A DNA stretch of 64,000 bases from positions 15,811,082 through 15,875,081 of the forward strand of contig CM058230.1 in the NCBI GenBank assembly GCA_030180135.1. Reading direction: 5' to 3'. Within the stretch, counting starts at the first letter, position 1; every line of letters starts with the position of its first letter. Positions 58,333-64,000 of the stretch are shown one piece after another. A program made the position numbers and the translations under genes. The notes under the pieces were generated by a model. That model ran no database searches. It was given only the letters and a program-made list of their open reading frames with translations, and was not told the origin of the DNA. Source of the stretch: Orychophragmus violaceus (lineage: Eukaryota; Streptophyta; Magnoliopsida; Brassicales; Brassicaceae).

Positions 58333-59693
58333 AAAACCTTGCGCGTCCGGTCAAGCTATTGACCTTAAACAAGCGCTGGGTGGGAGGCAACCCACCATTA
58401 GGTACTGATGTTTTTCTTTTTAATTTTTGGTGTTTTTGTTAGGATTTTACGTTTGTTTTTGTTTCTGGTGCAGTCATGTTTGCAGGTCTCGGATTAAATC
58501 GCAGTGCAGCGATCGATGCATTACTGCATCGATCGTCACAACACGAAGGGAATCGCATTGCAGCGATCGTTGCGGTCCTGAGCAACGATCGACCATACAC
58601 GAAAGTCGCCAAGTAACGGTCGATGCATCTAATGCACCGATCGATGCTGTGCGACAGAGGTAACCCGACAGACATAAACTCACCTTTTCAATTTATTTTA
58701 TTTTCTTTTTACCAATCCTTCGCTGGACACTACTGGGGACAGTGTGTCTTAAGTGTGGGGGAGGTGCTACTGACGTTTATCTTTCTGTTTTCTTAAGAGT
58801 CAGTCCGTTTTTCAAAATTTTTTGTTTTATTGAGTCAAAATTGTTTAAGTAAGAAACTATGATTTTCTGAGGAGATTTACAAAACTTGCAGGAACTTAAG
58901 TAACCATTGGGATGAAGTTGCAGGATCTATCTCTGACTATTAGAAAACCCCATCACAGATCAACCTACTGGGAACACCCACATCACTTCAGGTATCAGAG
59001 GATCTTTTACTGACTTCACCCCTAATACTGACTTAGATTTCTCACCTAAGGGCTTGGTATACTTTATGTCGGATTCCCTGTTAGTTCTGACACAGCCTGT
59101 AAACCTGTCCTATTTAGTTCCCTTCTCCCCTTCTATAAAGTAAAAAAAAAAATAATAATAAACTGAGGATGAGTTAGTAACTCCGAAGTGGTCATGAGAG
59201 TGGTAGCAAACACTATTATCTCTCATGAGATCCATGGAATGTGTCCAAAGTACACCCCATAACGGGAAGAACACTGATAAAAAAAATAAAATGATACCCA
59301 GTGGGGAAAAATCAGTTGTTAAAGAAGGGAAAGAGAAGAAAGGGACTAGAGAAAGATAGTATGGTGGTCTAGAGCTGATTAGGTAAGAATCCATGTGCCT
59401 TTAGATCGATACTCCTTAGGTGAGACCGCACTTAAATACTTGCAGAAGTCAGTAGGGAGAATTTGAATGCTTGAATGTGATTGTGGAGTTTACCTAGGAC
59501 AGTTGCTAAGTGTGGGGGAAGTACATGTTGGTCTTGATATCCTGTGATTGATTCTTTCAGTGGTTTACTAAGGGGAATCTGAGTATTGTAGCTTCTAAGA
59601 TGAAATGAGTTTCTGAAGAGTTTTCAAACCTCTTCACCATGTTTTAGTTCTATGTTTTGCTTGAGGGCAAGCAAAGGCTAAGTGTGGGGGAGT
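58333..59693 (+). other. 3' non-coding region of the nested element
   Basis: It has GCGCTGGGTGGGAGGCAACC soon after the stop, a motif often seen downstream of Athila-type genes. Three TAAGTGTGGGGGA tracts follow (about 58750, 59506, 59680), the last directly before the 3' LTR. A cluster of CGATCG-containing palindromes lies at 58498-58655. No pol gene is present. Confidence 0.8.
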
Positions 59694-60891
59694 TGATATA
59701 TCATGGTTTTTACTAGTTTTAGGCCATGATATAGATGTGTTTTAGTGTCTTTTGTCTTTGTTTAGAGTCTTTTACAGGTATAATCAGGTTGGGAGCTAAA
59801 CTGGAGATTATGGAGCATTTTGGAGATTTTTGGAGTGATTGGCCGAGAGATAGAGTTCACTGTCCGAGACAGAGAAAGGTGTCGATCGTTGCACTCTAGC
59901 AACGATCGTTGCACCAGCGAGATGGGCCAAAAACTCGGCGGTTTAGAAGAATCAAGATATTGCACTTTGATCCAGAAGTTCCTGATATTTACAAAGAAGC
60001 CCCTGGCCGAGATTATGCCTATATAATAGAGTTTTTAGAGTTTTTATTAGATACAACTTCATAATTAAGAGCAGAGGATTTTTAGAGCTTTTGGGGCTGA
60101 TCTGAACCTGATTCATCATCTGTATTTGGAGAAGATTTCGAACCCCTTTTACTCTTATTCTTTTATGCAATTTACTTATCATATGATCATGTTTTCATTA
60201 TCTATGTCTGAGTAGATTCCTAGTTAGACTTAGGGTTTCTCACATAGGATTTCATGACTTGCTAGACTTGTTCAATTTCAGTTAAGGATTCAAACTATAT
60301 CTGTTCTTCAATTTAATTGTGCTTAAAGCTAGTTCTAACCTGATCAATTAGAATCTAGATCTTAGGTTGCTAAATACGTCACGGAAGTGGGGTTTAGGAA
60401 TCTGAACTAATTAAATTGGGCAATTAAACTTTGCGCAAACGAAAGTTTGGTTTAGGATAATTGTGAACATATCAAACTTGAGCTTATTGCTGGTTTAATC
60501 TGTTAGTTCTCGCAAACGGAAGTTTGGTTTGCTGCACTTAGACTTAGAGAATTATCGCAAAGGAATTTGGTTAATTCTATATCTGTGTTTTGAGTTCTAG
60601 AACTGTGCTTAATTAGATCCTTGCTGAATGAACTGTCTGCTAGTCTGATTTCCTGAGAATACCCTAGGTTTGACGCTTTTAATTACTTGCTTTCACAACC
60701 AATAATCTCTGCTACTGATTTACTTTCTTGCACTACTTTCAATACAATCACATTGCTTATTTCTAGTATTCACTCCCTACGGTTTGATTCTCTTGAGACC
60801 AAGTGTCCCTGTGGATTCGATAACCCTATATACTACTTTGACATTGCTGTACACTTGCAGTTTAGTATAGGGATTAATTCTTGACCTATCA
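59694..60891 (+). repeat. 3' LTR of the nested element
   Basis: It has the same length and ends as the 5' LTR and follows the polypurine tract GTGTGGGGGAGT. It is followed by the CTTAT duplication. Confidence 0.93.
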
Positions 60892-61770
60892 CTTATCAAC
60901 ATGACAAAATTGGCATTGGAAGGACAAGAGAGGTACAATGAGAGCTTAAGGATGATAAACAATGATTTTGCTCATTTGCCTCAAGATGCAAGCATTGTTG
61001 AGCCAACACATGAGGAGAATGCTCAAGTCCAAGATGAGTTCTTGAAAGAAGCTTACTCTTTCCAATCATGTGATCAAGAGCTTCTCAACTTGGCAATGAT
61101 GGCATTAGAAGGACAAGAGAGGTATAATGAGAGCTTAAGGATGATCAACACTGATTTTGCTCATTTGCCTCAAGATGCAAGCATTGTTGAACCAACGCAT
61201 GAGGAGAATGCTCAAGTCCAAGATGAGTTCTTGAAAGAAGCTGAAGAGACTATCAAAGAATTCGAAATGCTTCTTGGTTGCACTGTTGGTGAAGACCTTA
61301 TGATTAGTTATGAAGAAGAGGATGATGAAGAGACATTCATGGGTCATTCAACCAATATCAACAATGAAGGAGTAAGAGATGTTGTGAGAGATGAGGAAGA
61401 GCCTTATGAAGATGGATTGGTTGTTGAGTGCAAGGAGATGGAAGAGAGCACACAAGATGAGCGCTCAATCATGGAAGAGGAACCAAAGCAACCAAATCCC
61501 AAGCAAGAGCTAATTGGAGGAAATCTTATGGAGAAACAAGATGGTCCCAATAAAGAATCCTTCAAGGAGGATGAAGAATATGGATCTCCAATGGCTCAAA
61601 CCTTTCACAAGATTCTTGGTATAATCTCTACCACACCATTGAGCTTTCATGATCCAAGGAAGATCCCTTTTGAGGAGATAAGGATGAAGGAGTTCAAGGG
61701 ATGGTTCTACGATGAGTATGATCCCGGTGATACAAACTCATGCCACATCCCTAACCAAAAAAAAGAGTGA

Positions 61771-63569
61771 AGGGATAGTCAAGCTTAGTGACTTAAAACA
61801 AGCTCACTTGGGAGGAATTCCCATGTCTATCTTTTGAGGAGCTTTGAGGTCAATGCAAGGAAGAAGGGAAAGAGTTTTGGGTGCAAAGGGACTTCAATGC
61901 TAAATCAAAGGATGAGAAGCCTATGCAATGGTCTAATTTCAGGGGAGCCTTGTGCCACATTCGAAGATGCCTCCACCTCCCATTCCTCCTCTCCATTCCA
62001 CTCTCCAAGTAACACTCCAACTTTTGTCTTTTTGATTTTGCATTTTTGATTTCTTTTTGGTCTCTTTTCCTTGCTTCTTTCACACAAGGGACCATGTGAT
62101 TTAAGTTTGGGGGAGAGACCAAGTTGCTAACCTTGTATTCTTTCTTCTTATTTTCCTTTTGTTATCTTATTGAGTCTCATGCATTCATCTAAGGCATAGA
62201 AAAATCCAAAAAAATTGAAAATTTTCAAAGATTTTCACAAAAAGAAAGCATATAGTTGAGTCTAGAAGTCATTTAGGATTGTTTTCATTAAAGTTTGAGA
62301 GTTAAAGCTTATGTTCTTTATAAAAAAAAATTGTTTGAGCATGTGGTTATTGGATGCATCTTGTGAACTTGAAATTAAGGAAGAACCCTTCTTGGATCTC
62401 ATGCATTATTGTTCACTTCTTGGTTGAAACATGTTGTGATTTGAATCATTCCCTATCTATTTGAACTCTTAATATTGACTTGAATTATCATGTTGTGCAA
62501 TGAAAGGTGAACTCATGGATACTTGATACATACTTGGACTATCTTCTCCCTTTCTACCACTCTCTTGTTAGTCCAAGTAGATTTCTCCACCTTGAACCAA
62601 GCTTTCCTTCAAGCCTAAACACTTTAGTGAGAGATGAGAGGCCTTTTTCTTGAATCAACTAGGCAAAAAGTGTTGAGTTTGGAACGACAAGGATAGGTCT
62701 TCATTGTAGAACTAGCCTTACATCATTGGGCTATGCATAGGATAAGAAAGAAGTTTGGGGGAGTTGGGAAGAAAAGGAAAAAGGGAATGAGAAAAAGATT
62801 GAGAAAAGAAAGAGGGGATTGGAAAAGAAAAAGAAAAGTTGATAGCTCTAAGTGTTTGTGAAAGATAAGTCTCAAGTTTTAATGAGAGAAAAGAAGCCAA
62901 AGTTGGCTCAAGCATAAAAAGAAAAAAAGAAAGAAAAGAGACTAGTGAAAAGATAAGAAAGAGCTAAGCAAAGAAAAGAAATCCCCTAAGTGTTTAAAGA
63001 AGATAGAAGTGATCAAAGTTGGGATAAGAAGGCAAAAATGCCTTAAGAAAAGGGTAGCTTAGGAAGGGAATCTTGGGTTTAGAAGAAGAGTTAAGATCAT
63101 CATAGGGATTTGGGTAGAATGAGAATCTATCCTTGTATGCATAAGTTGTTTCTTACTCTTAGCATTTTGCTATAGTTCATTCCTTTCTTGAGAGATCCTT
63201 TGTTTTTGAAACCCACACTTCACTTGAGATCACTTTTATCTCAAGACCTTAAACCCTTAGCCAAATGTGTTCATTTGATTTGCACAATCATGATCCACCA
63301 TTGCTTAATGAATGTTAAAGGGAATGAGGATAGGAATACATGCGTAGGTTGGGACTTGAACTTGATGCTTGTGTTGATGGGAATGGCTAACTCTTTTGAA
63401 GTAGAGTAAACTTGATTGTAGCTCTTAATTGCTTGTATTGACTTTGTTTCCACTTATGCTTAAAAATTGATTTTGAAAGCTTTGAACTCTCTCTTTCAAA
63501 CCTTTCTCCCAAATGGATTGATTGTCTTATGCTTGCTTGTGGACAAGCAAGGTTTAAGTTTGGGGGAAT
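61771..63569 (+). mobile_element. Element O 3' internal region (copy 2)
   Basis: It is a near-identical duplicate of 50556-52353, with scattered single-base differences and small A-run changes. It is non-coding and ends in the polypurine tract AGTTTGGGGGAAT. Confidence 0.9.
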
Positions 63570-64000
63570 TGATATACTTGTATTTCATGGCATATTAGGA
63601 TGTTTATTAGATTTTGTTTTGGTTCTTTTAAGCTTCATTTAGCTTCTTTTCCCTTTGTTTATTGGTTTGTTTAGAGTTTAGTATCATTCTAGGTTAGGTT
63701 GTTGCATTTGGAGTGTTTCCTTGGTGTTTTGCAGGTGATTTGAAGTGCATGGAGCTAAGAGGAGCATTGGAAGAGAAGTCTAGAGCTCAAGGAACCAAGG
63801 AGAAGCATTCCTGCTCAATATCGGCTTCCATATCGGCCTGCTTGGCCGATACAGAAATGCAAAATTTAATCCGAGAGTCTGTATCGGCTTCAATATCGGG
63901 CAACCAGGCCGATACGAGATCTCGACTGAAGCATATCGGTCTGCATTCCGGGCAGTCAAGCCGATACAGAATCCCAGAAGAACCAATATCGGCCTGCATT
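63570..64000 (+). mobile_element. Element O LTR, cut by the window end
   Basis: It begins TGATATACTTGTATTTCATG and matches the LTR at 52354. Only the first 431 bp are in the window. The dyad cluster begins at 63817. Confidence 0.92.

Larger units (their letters stand above)
54300..60891 (+). mobile_element. Nested non-autonomous LTR retrotransposon, gag-protease only (TR-GAG type)
   Basis: Two 1,198-bp LTRs (54300-55497 and 59694-60891) begin TGATATATCATGG and end TTGACCTATCA. CTTAT flanks both ends (54295-54299 and 60892-60896). I noticed only one LTR difference by eye (near 54889 versus 60283), so insertion is recent. The internal region has a primer site, one gag-protease ORF and ~1.36 kb of 3' non-coding sequence, but no RT, RNase H or integrase. 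Its gag and protease resemble the Athila group of Gypsy elements. It would need enzymes from another element to move. Confidence 0.93.
54058..61770 (+). pseudogene. Element O protein gene, split by the nested LTR element
   Basis: The ORF runs 54058-54299, is interrupted by the 6.6-kb insertion plus its target duplication, and resumes at 60897-61770. With the insertion ignored the frame is continuous (371 codons). It starts MASEIASMLRAMLEAQEREM and is acidic. Two copies of a 63-residue unit (containing EGQERYNESLRMIN and DFAHLPQDASIVEPTHEENA) lie at 60911 and 61101, offset 189 bp. I recognise no gag, protease or pol motif, so element O is non-autonomous. The other O unit keeps only the 3' part of the gene, in the Copia fusion at 50230-50555. 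Confidence 0.75.

Noticed and set aside
58427..58683. Open frames on both strands near 58.5 kb
   Set aside because: They arise from the CGATCG palindrome cluster, which stays open in several frames. No protein family is evident.

Overview
This is a nuclear chromosome segment from a Brassicaceae plant close to Arabidopsis but not A. thaliana itself. The coding genes have many GT-AG introns and AT-rich flanks. Their order matches the A. thaliana interval At1g23870 to At1g24020 (gene identities and order recalled from general knowledge, not searched): TPS9, two NHL-repeat genes, gamma-adaptin, Bet v 1-like genes and MLP423. I could not determine the genus.

Region 1 (about 0.85-15.4 kb) is gene-dense and conserved. 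It holds TPS9 (+), a membrane-anchored NHL-repeat protein (+), a convergent paralogue of it (-), and the gamma subunit of the AP-1 clathrin adaptor (+, 18 coding exons). I rebuilt all four by splice sites. Each gives an uninterrupted frame (862, 505, 409 and 873 aa).

Region 2 (15.4-30.5 kb) is sparse. It contains coding relics, a ~460-bp higher-order repeat, a Bet v 1-like gene (A) with a hAT-like insertion carrying a Harbinger-type MITE in its upstream region, an intact MLP423 orthologue, a poly(A) retroposon and a second MITE. Gene A and its sister gene B each encode two fused short Bet v 1 domains.

Region 3 (30,531-41,166) is one complete CACTA (En/Spm) DNA transposon of 10,636 bp with matching ends and a TAC target duplication. 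It encodes a TNP2-type transposase, a Transposase_24-type protein and two copies of a small unknown gene, one with a nonsense codon. CCGACGG repeat clusters sit at both ends and also just upstream of all four internal genes. Four tRNA-like modules and telomere-like repeats lie between them. The element landed in the last codons of Bet v 1-like gene B.

Region 4 (43.0-64.0 kb) is a nest of LTR retrotransposons. A Copia element appears in permuted order (integrase/RT/RNase H, then LTR, then gag/protease) and is joined to a non-autonomous LTR element, here called O. O occurs as tandem units sharing LTRs. One O unit is interrupted by a complete 6.6-kb non-autonomous gag-protease element (TR-GAG type) with a CTTAT target duplication. 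The copies look nearly identical by eye, which points to recent rearrangement.
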